From: Candidatus Woesearchaeota archaeon
GTDB lineage: Archaea > Nanobdellota > Nanobdellia > Woesearchaeales > GCA-2686295
Direction of reading: 5' to 3'
NCBI GenBank assembly: GCA_937912225.1
Contig: CALDOJ010000026.1
Location: 1 to 38,242, forward strand
Length of the DNA stretch: 38,242 bases
Positions 31,604-38,242 of the stretch are shown in pieces; position 1 is the stretch's first letter; the number at the start of each line of letters is the position of its first letter. The translations under genes and the position numbers were made by a program. The notes under the pieces are model-generated. The model was not told where the DNA came from, made no database searches, and worked only from the letters and a program-made list of their open reading frames with translations.

Positions 31604-32260
31604 ATGTTATTAGAGGTGTTTAATTTTATTTGGCTTGTTCTAATACCAGATATGTTTCATAAATTCTTAGAACTCATAGCAGCACCGTTTATTTATCCTG
31701 AAATGTTTTGGATTTTAACACCTGTAATTATAACTTGGATCATTATAGAATTATACTTTGCTCGTTATATCCGAGAAAATATGGAGTATCATACAGCTCT
31801 TGATAATTCGTTATTCTTATTCTTTGTTAGTGTTGATTTAGTTCGAAGATTGGTTTTTGATAATATTTTATTTGATGATTGGTTAAGAACAATTATTGTC
31901 TTAATACTCTTGGGTTTAGCGTTTGTACTTGCTTATTTGGATTTTTTCCATTTAATAAGAAAAGACATTGGTTTTAGATTTAGTTCAAAATTTGTTATAA
32001 GTTTTATTTCTTATGTTAGTATAATATTAATTTATTCAGATATTTTATCTGTTCATACCTTTTATAATTATGGAGTAACTTTAATTGGTGTTTTATTACT
32101 CTATGTGTTATTTAAATTCATTGCTAATTCTATTCAAGTTTATGAACCTAAACAAATTGATGAGGTGGGGGAGGTATTGCGTAATGTTGAGAAAGAATTA
32201 ACTGAAGCAGCTCATAAAGTTAAAGAAACTGAAAGAGAATTAAAAAAGAAATCTACTTAA
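31604..32260 (+). CDS. polytopic membrane protein, unknown
   Basis: The protein has 218 residues. Six or so membrane segments (FNFIWLVLIPDMF, MFWILTPVIITWIIIELYF, TIIVLILLGLAFVLAYLDFF, FVISFISYVSIILIYSD, YGVTLIGVLLLYVLFKF) fill the first 170 residues. The C-terminal tail is a basic-acidic helix (EVGEVLRNVEKELTEAAHK, ETERELKKKS), probably a coiled coil in the cytoplasm. No family is recognised. It overlaps the end of scpA convergently by 8 bp. Confidence 0.6.
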   Translation: MLLEVFNFIWLVLIPDMFHKFLELIAAPFIYPEMFWILTPVIITWIIIELYFARYIRENMEYHTALDNSLFLFFVSVDLVRRLVFDNILFDDWLRTIIVLILLGLAFVLAYLDFFHLIRKDIGFRFSSKFVISFISYVSIILIYSDILSVHTFYNYGVTLIGVLLLYVLFKFIANSIQVYEPKQIDEVGEVLRNVEKELTEAAHKVKETERELKKKST

Positions 32261-32999
32261 CTTGTTTACTAAGTCTTATGCCTATTTCTCCAAAATGTTG
32301 TTTTTGTCTTAAATCAATTTTATCTTGATTCTCAAGATGAAGTAATGGGACGAATGTAAAAACTTTATCTTCTTTACTGTCTGATGGAATTAACTGTTCA
32401 AATGTTAGTTGTTCGCTTGACGAGTCAAAGAATGATAGTACTTTATCATAAATATCTTTAATGATTAAAGTTATATCTCTTGATTTAAGTGGAACTTTTA
32501 CTTGAACATCGGGCATAATATATTGTTTTCTTCTGCCTTCAACTTCTAATGCTTTTTCTAATGCTTCAACTAAGTCAAATACAGAAACTTTTCTTTTTCT
32601 TGGTTGAGGAATTCTAGGTATGAGTCTTGGTAATTGTTCGCCATCAAGGGTTGTAATATCTTGAGATAGTTCTTCAAGCATTTCCATTGCATCTTCGTCA
32701 GTACCTGCCATTAAACTATCAAACGCGACTAAATCAGTATTTAATAATCGGTCTGATTTAATTTTAAGTAATAATGCGGATGCAAGAACGATTTTTCCTG
32801 ATAATCTGAAGTTCATTTCTTTTAATTCTTTTAATTTTGAAATGAACTTAACTGCTATTTGAGAAACATCAATATTCCAAGGATCCATGCCCTCTTGATT
32901 AATCAAATCGTAGATGATATTCTGCCAAGTAAGTTCGTCTTCTTGAAATAGAAGTTTAAATATTCTATCATGTGGTAGCTGTTCACTAGATTCTGTCAT
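32253..32999 (-). CDS. scpA: ScpA, condensin kleisin subunit
   Basis: The 248-residue protein shows the ScpA pattern: LTWQNIIYDLINQEGMDPWNIDVSQIAVKF near the N-terminus (about 18-48), then SGKIVLASALLLKIKSDRLL, and a C-terminal winged-helix region (TFEQLIPSDSKEDKVFTFVPLLHLENQ). ScpA bridges the heads of SMC to form the chromosome-organising condensin ring. The archaeal version is often encoded next to smc or scpB; neither is present here. The start is an ATG preceded by agagATG without a strong SD. Confidence 0.9.
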   Translation of the reverse strand: MTESSEQLPHDRIFKLLFQEDELTWQNIIYDLINQEGMDPWNIDVSQIAVKFISKLKELKEMNFRLSGKIVLASALLLKIKSDRLLNTDLVAFDSLMAGTDEDAMEMLEELSQDITTLDGEQLPRLIPRIPQPRKRKVSVFDLVEALEKALEVEGRRKQYIMPDVQVKVPLKSRDITLIIKDIYDKVLSFFDSSSEQLTFEQLIPSDSKEDKVFTFVPLLHLENQDKIDLRQKQHFGEIGIRLSKQVK

Positions 33000-33110
33000 C
33001 TCTCTAAATAAATGAGGTTTTAGACTATTTAAATTTTATGATTCTACAGTGGATAAAAGGCTTTTTGAATGATAAGTTTTATAAATAATCTAATTTTTTC
33101 TCTGAGTTAC

Positions 33111-33227
33111 GGGCTTATGGTCTAGCGGCTATGACAGTGCCCTTACACAAGCAAAAAGGAGCTTTTTGAGCTCTTCTTGTTTGAAGAGAGGCATTGATCC
33201 CCGGTTCGAGTCCGGGTAGGCCCACCA
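33111..33227 (+). tRNA. tRNA-Val(UAC) with intron
   Basis: The acceptor GGGCTTA pairs with TAGGCCC (33217-33223), then A73 and an encoded CCA (33225-33227). The T arm is CCCGG-TTCGAGT-CCGGG, and the anticodon stem GTGCC/GGCAT (33137-33141, 33190-33194) carries loop CTTACA with anticodon TAC. About 41 nt (33148-33188) interrupt the loop after position 37. The intron contains CAAAAAG-GAG-CTTTTTG (33152-33168) and CTCTTC/GAAGAG (33171-33176, 33183-33188). The bulge-helix-bulge splice motif is not clear by eye, so the exact junctions are uncertain. Confidence 0.88.
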
Positions 33228-33270
33228 TTTTCTTATTTTTTTTCTTCAAACTCTTCATAAGTGAAGACAA

Positions 33271-33280
33271 AACTTTAAAT
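33271..33280 (+). promoter_or_regulatory. TATA box of the 185-residue membrane gene
   Basis: An aactttaaat box is centred about 24 nt before the ATG at 33300. Confidence 0.45.
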
Positions 33281-33299
33281 AGGAATTAGCTTAAATATT

Positions 33300-33857
33300 A
33301 TGATGATTACTACTGACGCCTATATTCGTGGGATGTTTGTGATAGTAAACTTTTTATTAGGAATATACATTGTTTTCTATGCATATTTATTTTTAATTAG
33401 AACTAAGAGTTATCCTGATAGAAGACCTTGGGAATGGTTGTTTGTTGCAGCAGCACTATTTTTCATAGCTCAAATATTTGGTGTTATGTGGTTGTATGGT
33501 GCTAAAAGAATTTTTGGAATGCAAATAGAATCTGTTTCTTTATTACTTGAATTTTTTTATTCAGTGTTTATTCTAATAGCTTTTATAACTCAATCTCAAT
33601 TGATTTTAAATTCTGATTTAATTGTTATTAGTAAGAAGCTTGGCAAGACAAAACCTAAATTAATAACTGACGATTTACTTGAGAATCATGAGTTAAATGC
33701 TGAATCTGATAAAAAATCTAAGAAGAAAACTTCTAAGAACAAGAAGAAATCTAAGAAGATGACTCCTGATCAGGAGATTAGTGAAGAGTTTGGTGAAGAT
33801 AAGGTTAGAAAAGAAATGGAAGAAGAAGGTTTCAAACCAGAGTTAATTGATGAATAG
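33300..33857 (+). CDS. membrane protein with Lys-rich cytoplasmic tail
   Basis: The protein has 185 residues. Three membrane segments occupy the first 105 (GMFVIVNFLLGIYIVFYAYLF, WLFVAAALFFIAQIFGVMWL, SLLLEFFYSVFILIAFIT), and an extremely basic run of KKSKKKTSKNKKKSKK follows near residues 138-154, then an acidic helix (EEFGEDKVRKEMEEEG). The basic run could bind nucleic acid or phospholipid. No family is recognised. An in-frame ATG also follows at once (MMITT), so the start is ambiguous by one codon. Confidence 0.55.
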   Translation: MMITTDAYIRGMFVIVNFLLGIYIVFYAYLFLIRTKSYPDRRPWEWLFVAAALFFIAQIFGVMWLYGAKRIFGMQIESVSLLLEFFYSVFILIAFITQSQLILNSDLIVISKKLGKTKPKLITDDLLENHELNAESDKKSKKKTSKNKKKSKKMTPDQEISEEFGEDKVRKEMEEEGFKPELIDE

Positions 33858-33967
33858 ACTTCTAAAAAAATAAGTTTTATAAATGAGTTATAAATTTCTA
33901 ATGATGTGTTTGATGCTTTTACATCGCGACTCGTAGAGGAGCTATAGCGTCAACGCCTATTTGCGTT

Positions 33968-34040
33968 GCGGTGGTAGTATAGTGGTCTAGTATTCGGCGT
34001 TGCCAACGCTGTGACTCGGGTTCAAATCCCGACCGCCGCA
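33968..34040 (+). tRNA. tRNA-Gly(GCC)
   Basis: The acceptor GCGGTGG pairs with CCGCCGC, with discriminator A and no encoded CCA. The anticodon stem CGGCG/CGCTG carries loop TTGCCAA with anticodon GCC. The T arm is TCGGG-TTCAAAT-CCCGA. A TATA-like tttataaa lies about 90 bp upstream (near 33876), so the primary transcript likely has a long 5' leader, including the hairpin CAACGC/GCGTTG (33952-33957, 33963-33968) that abuts the tRNA start. Confidence 0.93.
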
Positions 34041-34191
34041 TATTTTATTTCTAAAATATTTGCTTTGAGATTTGAACATCCTCAAACACATAAAACAAAG
34101 TTTTGGTGCGCCAAAAATTTAATTTTTGAGCGAAACAAGTTTTTTGGGACCACTTCGTGGAATCCTGTCCACCGCATATTTTATTTCTAAA
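34036..34191 (+). repeat. tRNA-tail element behind tRNA-Gly with 20-bp direct repeat
   Basis: A perfect 20-bp direct repeat beginning CCGCATATTT occurs at 34036-34055 (the tRNA 3' end plus trailer) and again at 34172-34191, 136 bp apart. Between them lie GAGATTTGAACATCCTC, then AAAAC-AAA-GTTTT (34092-34104), CAAAAAT-TTA-ATTTTTG (34112-34128) and the hairpin CCAC-TTC-GTGG with AATCC (34150-34165). The same sequence of parts is found behind tRNA-Ser (8474-8564) and at 1621-1680. Confidence 0.7.
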
Positions 34192-34200
34192 TCTTAAGAA

Positions 34201-34764
34201 TTATTTTATTACATCGAAATCTAATATGAAATCTTGTACTTCTGGTTTATGAAATCTTGCTGATTGATCATCTGGACTGTATCTTGCAAAAGAACGAAGC
34301 CCTAATTTTAATTCGGCCAAATGTTCTAATAAACTACTAACTGTTTGTCCATGATCCCAATGTATTACTTCTATGTCTCCAGTTATATTTTTTGCTGCTA
34401 GAACTCCATAATCATACATGTGAAATATTTTGTATTGGTTGTTATCTTTAGAAACTGTATCTTCTGTATTGAATGTTAAATCTTCGAGTTTAGGTTCTGA
34501 TTTATATGGGAAATTAACTTTTTGAACAGTGACGTGAAGGTTTTCTTCTTTTAATAACTCTGTTAACAATTTACTTTTTCTATTATTATAATTCTCAACT
34601 CTTGTTCCTAGAAGGTCAAGTTTTCCTTCAAGTTCTTGATTTGCTAATTTTTCTGAATTAATTATTATATCGTTTCGCAGAAGAACGGTTATGTTTTCTC
34701 CGTCATAAGAACTCCAAACTTCTTTATCGTCGAAATCGTAAAATTTTCTAATTTGTTTTGTCAT
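34201..34764 (-). CDS. unknown 187-residue protein
   Basis: No family is recognised. The protein is soluble. A charged helix (KLANQELEGKLDLLGTRVEN) is followed by a strand-rich middle, a segment FHMYDYGVLAAKNITGDIEV with IHWDHGQTVSSLLEHLAEL, and the C-terminal DFILDFDVIK. The HWDH cluster could bind metal, although only one such motif is visible. It lies 9 bp behind the tRNA-Gly tail element and ends convergently with it. Transcribed alone from a promoter near 34785. Confidence 0.5.
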   Translation of the reverse strand: MTKQIRKFYDFDDKEVWSSYDGENITVLLRNDIIINSEKLANQELEGKLDLLGTRVENYNNRKSKLLTELLKEENLHVTVQKVNFPYKSEPKLEDLTFNTEDTVSKDNNQYKIFHMYDYGVLAAKNITGDIEVIHWDHGQTVSSLLEHLAELKLGLRSFARYSPDDQSARFHKPEVQDFILDFDVIK

Positions 34765-34840
34765 TGTAAATGGAAATAAAAATAATTTTATAAATGTTTA
34801 TAAAGAAGGTTTTTTAATTGTTTTGTCTTCTTTAAACCGA

Positions 34841-34850
34841 AACTTAAATA
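34841..34850 (+). promoter_or_regulatory. TATA box of the iron-sulfur protein gene
   Basis: An aacttaaata box is centred about 30 nt before the ATG at 34876. Confidence 0.45.
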
Positions 34851-34875
34851 AACTAGTTATCTAAATAATTGTATC

Positions 34876-36198
34876 ATGGGACATATTACATCTAAAAATT
34901 ATATTTCTCTGCAGAAAAGACTTGATAAGTCTCCTCAAGGAGCGCCTGCATCTAAATCGTTATTTCAGATTCTAGAAGTATTATTTACTAAAGAAGAAGC
35001 AGGTCTTGTGTCCGTTCTGCCAATTAAACCTTTTACAGTAAAATCAGCTGCTAAGAAATGGAAGAAAAAAGAAGCTGAAGCAAAAGCGATATTGGATGAA
35101 TTGGCAGATAAAGGTTTATTACTTGATATGTTTGATGGTAAAAAACAAACTTATATTATTCCGCCAACTATGGCAGGATTCTTTGAATTTTCAATAATGA
35201 GGACTGATGGAAGATTTGATAACAAAGTTTTATCAGATTTATTTCACCAATATATTAATGTTGAAGAGGATTTTTTAAATGATGTGTTGGCACTTGACCC
35301 TTCTATTGCAAGAGTTTTAGTTCAAGAAGCTTCTTTGCAAAAAAAACATGAATCTCTAATTCTTGATTATGAACGAGCAACAAAAGTTATTGAAACAGCG
35401 TCTTGTATTACCGTTGGAACTTGTTATTGCAGACATAAAATGGAACATAAAGGAATGGCTTGCTCTAAACCTCAAGATGTTTGTTTAACATTTAATGGTG
35501 CTGCAAAAAGCTTAGCAAAACATGGAATTGCAAAGAAAATTTCAAAAGTTGAAGCGAAAAAAGTTTTAGATAAATGTGTTAGTTTAGGTCTTGTTCAAAT
35601 TGGAGATAATGTTCAAAATAAAGTTGCTTGGATTTGCAATTGTTGTGGTTGTTGTTGTGAAGCAATTTTAGCTTATAAAAGACTTGGATATGGAATGAAT
35701 GTGAAAACTAATTTTTATCCAGAAATGCATCACGAAGATTGTAGCAGTTGTGGTTTGTGTGCAAAGAAGTGCCCTGTTGATGCTATAACTATGCAAGAAA
35801 AGAATGGTAAGAAGTATCCAGTAGTCGACCTTGACAAATGTTTTGGATGTGGTGTTTGTAAACGATTCTGCCCAACGAAAGGAATTATTATGCAAAAAAA
35901 AGAAGGAACTGCATTTGTTCCAAAAGATGCTTTTGAAAGATTTGTAATGACTGCGATTAATGAAGGCAAACTTCAAAATTTGATTTTTGATAATTATTCT
36001 TCTTGGTCAAACCAAGTAATGAATAGATTCTTAGGAATAATATTGAATCTTAGTCCTGTAAAAAGAAAACTTGTATCTCAACAATTACAATCAAGATTTA
36101 TACATGGATTATCAAAGACTTATTATGCGCTTGCTAAAAGTTTTATAAGTTTAGAAAAACCTGATTATTCTCATCCTGAATTAAAAGAAAAGAATTAA
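34876..36198 (+). CDS. winged-helix and 4Fe-4S ferredoxin-domain protein
   Basis: The protein has 440 residues. Residues 25-105 read as a winged helix (FTVKSAAKKWKKKEAEAKAI). A Cys-rich region follows: GTCYCRHKM (C183, C185), C196, C203, then ICNCCGCCC (C254-C261). Two classical [4Fe-4S] sets follow, C289-C292-C295-C299 and C322-C325-C328-C332 (CSSCGLCAKKCP, CFGCGVCKRFCP). The C-terminal 100 residues are helical. This family is seen in anaerobic archaea and bacteria; it probably transfers electrons, and the winged helix may sense or dock partners. No oxidoreductase partner is encoded beside it. Confidence 0.85.
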   Translation: MGHITSKNYISLQKRLDKSPQGAPASKSLFQILEVLFTKEEAGLVSVLPIKPFTVKSAAKKWKKKEAEAKAILDELADKGLLLDMFDGKKQTYIIPPTMAGFFEFSIMRTDGRFDNKVLSDLFHQYINVEEDFLNDVLALDPSIARVLVQEASLQKKHESLILDYERATKVIETASCITVGTCYCRHKMEHKGMACSKPQDVCLTFNGAAKSLAKHGIAKKISKVEAKKVLDKCVSLGLVQIGDNVQNKVAWICNCCGCCCEAILAYKRLGYGMNVKTNFYPEMHHEDCSSCGLCAKKCPVDAITMQEKNGKKYPVVDLDKCFGCGVCKRFCPTKGIIMQKKEGTAFVPKDAFERFVMTAINEGKLQNLIFDNYSSWSNQVMNRFLGIILNLSPVKRKLVSQQLQSRFIHGLSKTYYALAKSFISLEKPDYSHPELKEKN

Positions 36199-36201
36199 AA
36201 A

Positions 36202-36606
36202 TTATTTGAGTCTGTCATAACTAAATACTGGGTTCTTATATGTATCTAATTTCATCCAAATCCAATCATCTGAAAAATCTGCTCTTTCTTCAGCTGCATC
36301 AAACAAATTATCTAATGCTGCATCTTGGAAGTTAATTTCACCATTTGTTATTGGTATATTAAGTTCATCAGATATGCTTTTTACAAATTCAGACTTTTCT
36401 AATTTAGAATTTTTTAATCGTTCTTTTGAAACAATATAGTTTCCAAGTTGTCTTTTAATAACTGGAGTGTCTCCAGTAAGTGAGTTATAAACAGCTCTTG
36501 ATAAATCAACTGGTCCATACTGAAAGGTTCCTACAATAAAAGCAAGTCCTAAACCTAATTTAACAATGTTTCTTCCAGTTTCGGATAAATCTTGTATGAA
36601 TCCCAT
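36202..36606 (-). CDS. small membrane-anchored protein, unknown
   Basis: The protein has 134 residues. An N-terminal amphipathic start (FIQDLSETGRNIVKLGLGLA) is followed by a hydrophobic segment (VKLGLGLAFIVGTFQYGPV), suggesting one membrane span. The remaining 95 residues are charged and helical (RLKNSKLEKSEFVKSISDEL, DAALDNLFDAAEERADF). No domain is recognised. It converges on the iron-sulfur gene with a 3-bp gap. Confidence 0.5.
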   Translation of the reverse strand: MGFIQDLSETGRNIVKLGLGLAFIVGTFQYGPVDLSRAVYNSLTGDTPVIKRQLGNYIVSKERLKNSKLEKSEFVKSISDELNIPITNGEINFQDAALDNLFDAAEERADFSDDWIWMKLDTYKNPVFSYDRLK

Positions 36607-36670
36607 ATTATTGGGAATTATAAGATATTTATAAACGTTTACTACTTGAAAGTTTTTAATAAATAATCAA

Positions 36671-36680
36671 CTTTTTATAT
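36671..36680 (+). promoter_or_regulatory. TATA box of the 171-residue gene
   Basis: A ctttttatat box is centred about 26 nt before the ATG at 36702. Confidence 0.5.
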
Positions 36681-36701
36681 TGGTTTTAGTTTCTGGATTT
36701 T

Positions 36702-37217
36702 ATGAATGAAAAACCTCTTTATGTTGTTGGGTCGATGCAGTCTGATAAAATAGTTAAAGGTGTTTTAGAAACTTTAAACCAATACAAACCTGAACAGTTA
36801 TTTCTTGAAGTACTTGATGAACATGTTAAATCTGATGAAGTTTATACTTATTCTGTTGATTTTGTTGCTGCTTATATGTGGGCTAAAGATAATGATGTGC
36901 TTGTAAATGGTTTTGAATTTCCAACTGATTATATTAAACCTATTTTGCAACAAACATTAGAAAGTATTCGTAATTTACAGTCAAGATGTGAGCTTTCTGA
37001 TTTTAGAGAGTTAAATAAAAGAAGTTATGACCATTTATTTGCTGATTTTGAATCGCAACTATTCAAAACTTCTGAACTTGAAAAAAGACGTAATGGTATG
37101 ATTAATAATATTAAAACTGCAAGACAATCTGATAGAACAGGATTAGTACTTGTGGGATTAGGACATCTTCCTTATTTTGAGAAAAACTTAACAGACGCAA
37201 CTTTTCCTTATAGGTAA
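36702..37217 (+). CDS. unknown 171-residue protein, faintly TraB/TIKI-like
   Basis: The sequence runs from a strand KPLYVVGSMQSD and QLFLEVLDEHV to a final LVLVGLGHLPYFEKNL. The pattern strand-Gly, LxLE and GxGHLP recalls the TraB/TIKI metalloprotease-like fold, but the first conserved GxxH motif is not present. The middle is helical, with a Cys and ARQSD near the end. I cannot assign a function, and the resemblance is weak. It is transcribed alone from a leaderless promoter and converges on the next gene with a 15-bp gap. Confidence 0.5.
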   Translation: MNEKPLYVVGSMQSDKIVKGVLETLNQYKPEQLFLEVLDEHVKSDEVYTYSVDFVAAYMWAKDNDVLVNGFEFPTDYIKPILQQTLESIRNLQSRCELSDFRELNKRSYDHLFADFESQLFKTSELEKRRNGMINNIKTARQSDRTGLVLVGLGHLPYFEKNLTDATFPYR

Positions 37218-37232
37218 TTAGTTTTCTAATAA

Positions 37233-37619
37233 TTAATTGTTTTTATAATCTCCTTTAAACTCGGAGTATAATTCTTCTATAGAAGGACTAAGTGTTGTCT
37301 TTATACCATTATTTGAATCAGATTCAGGTTTTCTAAATTCGGCTTTTTTTGTATGATAGAATTTTTTTTGTTCTTTAGTTAGAACATCATTTTGATATAG
37401 ATTTGTTATCATCGAATCATATAATTCTTCCCAAGGAAAGACTGCTTGATGAGCTGCTTTTGTTAGAAATTTATCTTTTCTTGTTCTAGATGTGAGTCTT
37501 TTTTCAAGAACTTCTATTTTGTAAGTTTCTTTAGTTTTTGCTTTTGACATATCATCCTGTACTTCTTGAATCATTCTTTTTGTTTCATCAGGATTTAGTT
37601 TAAAAAAATCGTTTAACAT
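37233..37619 (-). CDS. unknown 128-residue protein
   Basis: A soluble, mostly helical, basic protein (QEVQDDMSKAKTKETYKIEV, RTRKDKFLTKAAHQAVFPW). A tract rich in Ser/Asn (ESDSNNGIKTTLSPS) precedes the acidic C-terminus. No family is recognised. It lies downstream of the toxin gene on the same strand, with a 48-bp gap, and could be read from the same promoter. Confidence 0.45.
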   Translation of the reverse strand: MLNDFFKLNPDETKRMIQEVQDDMSKAKTKETYKIEVLEKRLTSRTRKDKFLTKAAHQAVFPWEELYDSMITNLYQNDVLTKEQKKFYHTKKAEFRKPESDSNNGIKTTLSPSIEELYSEFKGDYKNN

Positions 37620-37667
37620 TGTAGAAATAAGTAATTTAAAATTCTATAAAAAGGTTATTGTTGAAAG

Positions 37668-38003
37668 TTATTCTTTTTTTAATTCTCTTAAAACAACTTT
37701 TATTTCTTTAATTGTTTTTTCTTGTTGTTTTTTATCTGACATTCGAATAAATTTCAATAGCAGATGTGTTAATTCTTCAACAGATAAGAATTTTATTTTG
37801 AATCGATTAGCTATGAAGTAGAATCTAAATTTATTATAGTTTAGTTCTTTTATAACGGTATTTCCTACAACACCAACTTTTTTGCCTTTTTTTGGATTTT
37901 GTTCTAGAGATCTTAATAGAGAAATAACTTTTTCTTTTTCAATTCTATTAAAGGTCTTTTTAATTTCTTTTATTAGCTTATTCGCAAATACTACTATTGC
38001 CAT
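37668..38003 (-). CDS. RelE/ParE-superfamily toxin
   Basis: The 111-residue protein has the RelE-like pattern: an N-terminal helix (KLIKEIKKTFNRIEKEKVI), LRSLEQNPKKGKKVG, and the strands TVIKELNYNKFRFYFIANRF and KIKFLSVEE, in which RelE-type toxins place their basic active-site residues. The C-terminal helix is a Lys-rich extension. Such toxins cleave mRNA on the ribosome or poison gyrase. The start follows the antitoxin stop by one base, so the pair is coupled. It stands at the edge of the window. Confidence 0.75.
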   Translation of the reverse strand: MAIVVFANKLIKEIKKTFNRIEKEKVISLLRSLEQNPKKGKKVGVVGNTVIKELNYNKFRFYFIANRFKIKFLSVEELTHLLLKFIRMSDKKQQEKTIKEIKVVLRELKKE

Positions 38004-38004
38004 C

Positions 38005-38202
38005 TTATTCTTCTTTAATCAATCTTATAGCTTCTTCTATATCTACACAATCACTTGTATCCATTAAGATTTCTTCTATTTGTCTTTCACAAGCACTTTG
38101 ATAGAGTTTTTCAACTATTTCACTATATGATTCGCCTTTGTTTCCAAATTCTTTTATTTTATCTCTTACTTCTTTTGATATTGCGATTGTTGTCATATTC
38201 AT
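38005..38202 (-). CDS. ribbon-helix-helix antitoxin
   Basis: The 65-residue protein opens MTTIAISKEVRDKIKEFGNK, the N-terminal strand and helix of archaeal VapB/RelB-like antitoxins that bind DNA, then GESYSEIVEKLYQSA. The acidic end (TSDCVDIEEAIRLIKEE) probably wraps the toxin. The ATG has an SD GGTGG six bases before. Its promoter carries two near-identical 10-bp palindromic boxes, which fits autoregulation. Confidence 0.75.
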   Translation of the reverse strand: MNMTTIAISKEVRDKIKEFGNKGESYSEIVEKLYQSACERQIEEILMDTSDCVDIEEAIRLIKEE

Positions 38203-38209
38203 TTATTCC

Positions 38210-38237
38210 ACCTATAAGTTTTATAGAACTTATAAGT
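38210..38237 (-). promoter_or_regulatory. twin 10-bp operators of the toxin-antitoxin promoter
   Basis: ACTTATAAGT (38228-38237), a perfect palindrome, and ACCTATAAGT (38210-38219) lie 18 bp apart, so they sit on nearly the same DNA face. The first one contains the TATA box (TATAAG, about 31 nt from the start), so binding of the antitoxin would block the promoter. The second overlaps the SD region. Confidence 0.5.
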
Positions 38238-38242
38238 ATTAT

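Noticed and set aside
33895..33967. C/D box RNA co-transcribed with tRNA-Gly
   Set aside because: A C-box-like ATGATGT is present, but no CTGA D box is found in the expected place.
36702..37217. Firm assignment to the TraB/TIKI family
   Set aside because: Only the GxGHLP-like end and strand pattern fit; the first catalytic GxxH motif is missing.

Overview
AT-rich archaeal chromosome segment, most likely from a DPANN lineage of the Woesearchaeota/Pacearchaeota kind (an inference from gene content, not a measured placement). Archaeal signs are aIF6, prefoldin alpha, archaeal-style FtsY, a pilin-like protein with a class III signal, an HTH-CBS regulator, a tRNA-Val with an intron, and many genes whose TATA box lies 24-30 nt before the ATG, as in leaderless archaeal transcripts. 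Genes carrying a Shine-Dalgarno (SD) sequence (GGAGG, GAGGT, GGTGA) form a second class. Several proteins look bacterial in type: MetK, SelU, MnmC-like methyltransferase and Fic.

Layout. 1-1.7 kb: an AAA+/DUF4143 ATPase between 17-bp near-identical direct repeats, followed by a folded GC-richer non-coding stretch and an orphan tRNA-Ser 3' end. 1.7-8.4 kb: membrane and surface genes (membrane-anchored winged-helix regulator, secreted VWA protein, secreted small proteins, Kazal lipoprotein plus DUF4349 protein) with SelU between them. 8.5-14 kb: tRNA-Ser(CGA), an oversized PRPP-synthetase-like protein, MgtC/DUF4010 and an SLC12-like transporter. 14-19 kb: two radical-SAM proteins, an MnmC-like methyltransferase and a pilin-like protein. 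19-25 kb: RtcA, Fic, a long coiled-coil protein and an HTH-CBS regulator. 25-33 kb: MetK, Nudix, YjbQ, then the operon aIF6 - prefoldin alpha - FtsY - metallo-beta-lactamase-fold hydrolase, then ScpA. 33-34 kb: tRNA-Val(UAC) and tRNA-Gly(GCC). 34.8-38.2 kb: an iron-sulfur protein, unknown small genes and a RelE-type toxin-antitoxin pair.

Most interesting signals. (1) rtcA and yjbQ, 8 kb apart, share a 37-nt 5' leader (30/37 identical). In both, the predicted transcript starts on an ATG that opens a 10-codon mini-ORF (MVVKNDFLTS and MILGNYFLSS). The same nucleotides form a 9-bp hairpin with two compensated base pairs plus one A-T/G-U change, and the main ATG follows 17-18 nt after the mini-ORF stop. 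(2) Short non-coding elements made of small perfect hairpins with mostly 3-nt loops lie directly behind tRNA-Ser and tRNA-Gly and duplicate the tRNA 3' end plus trailer (16-bp and 20-bp perfect direct repeats). Relatives occur as an orphan at 1.6 kb, an array at 26.7 kb, inside the tRNA-Val intron and upstream of pfdA. (3) FtsY carries a histidine-phosphatase domain inserted in its N-terminal region.
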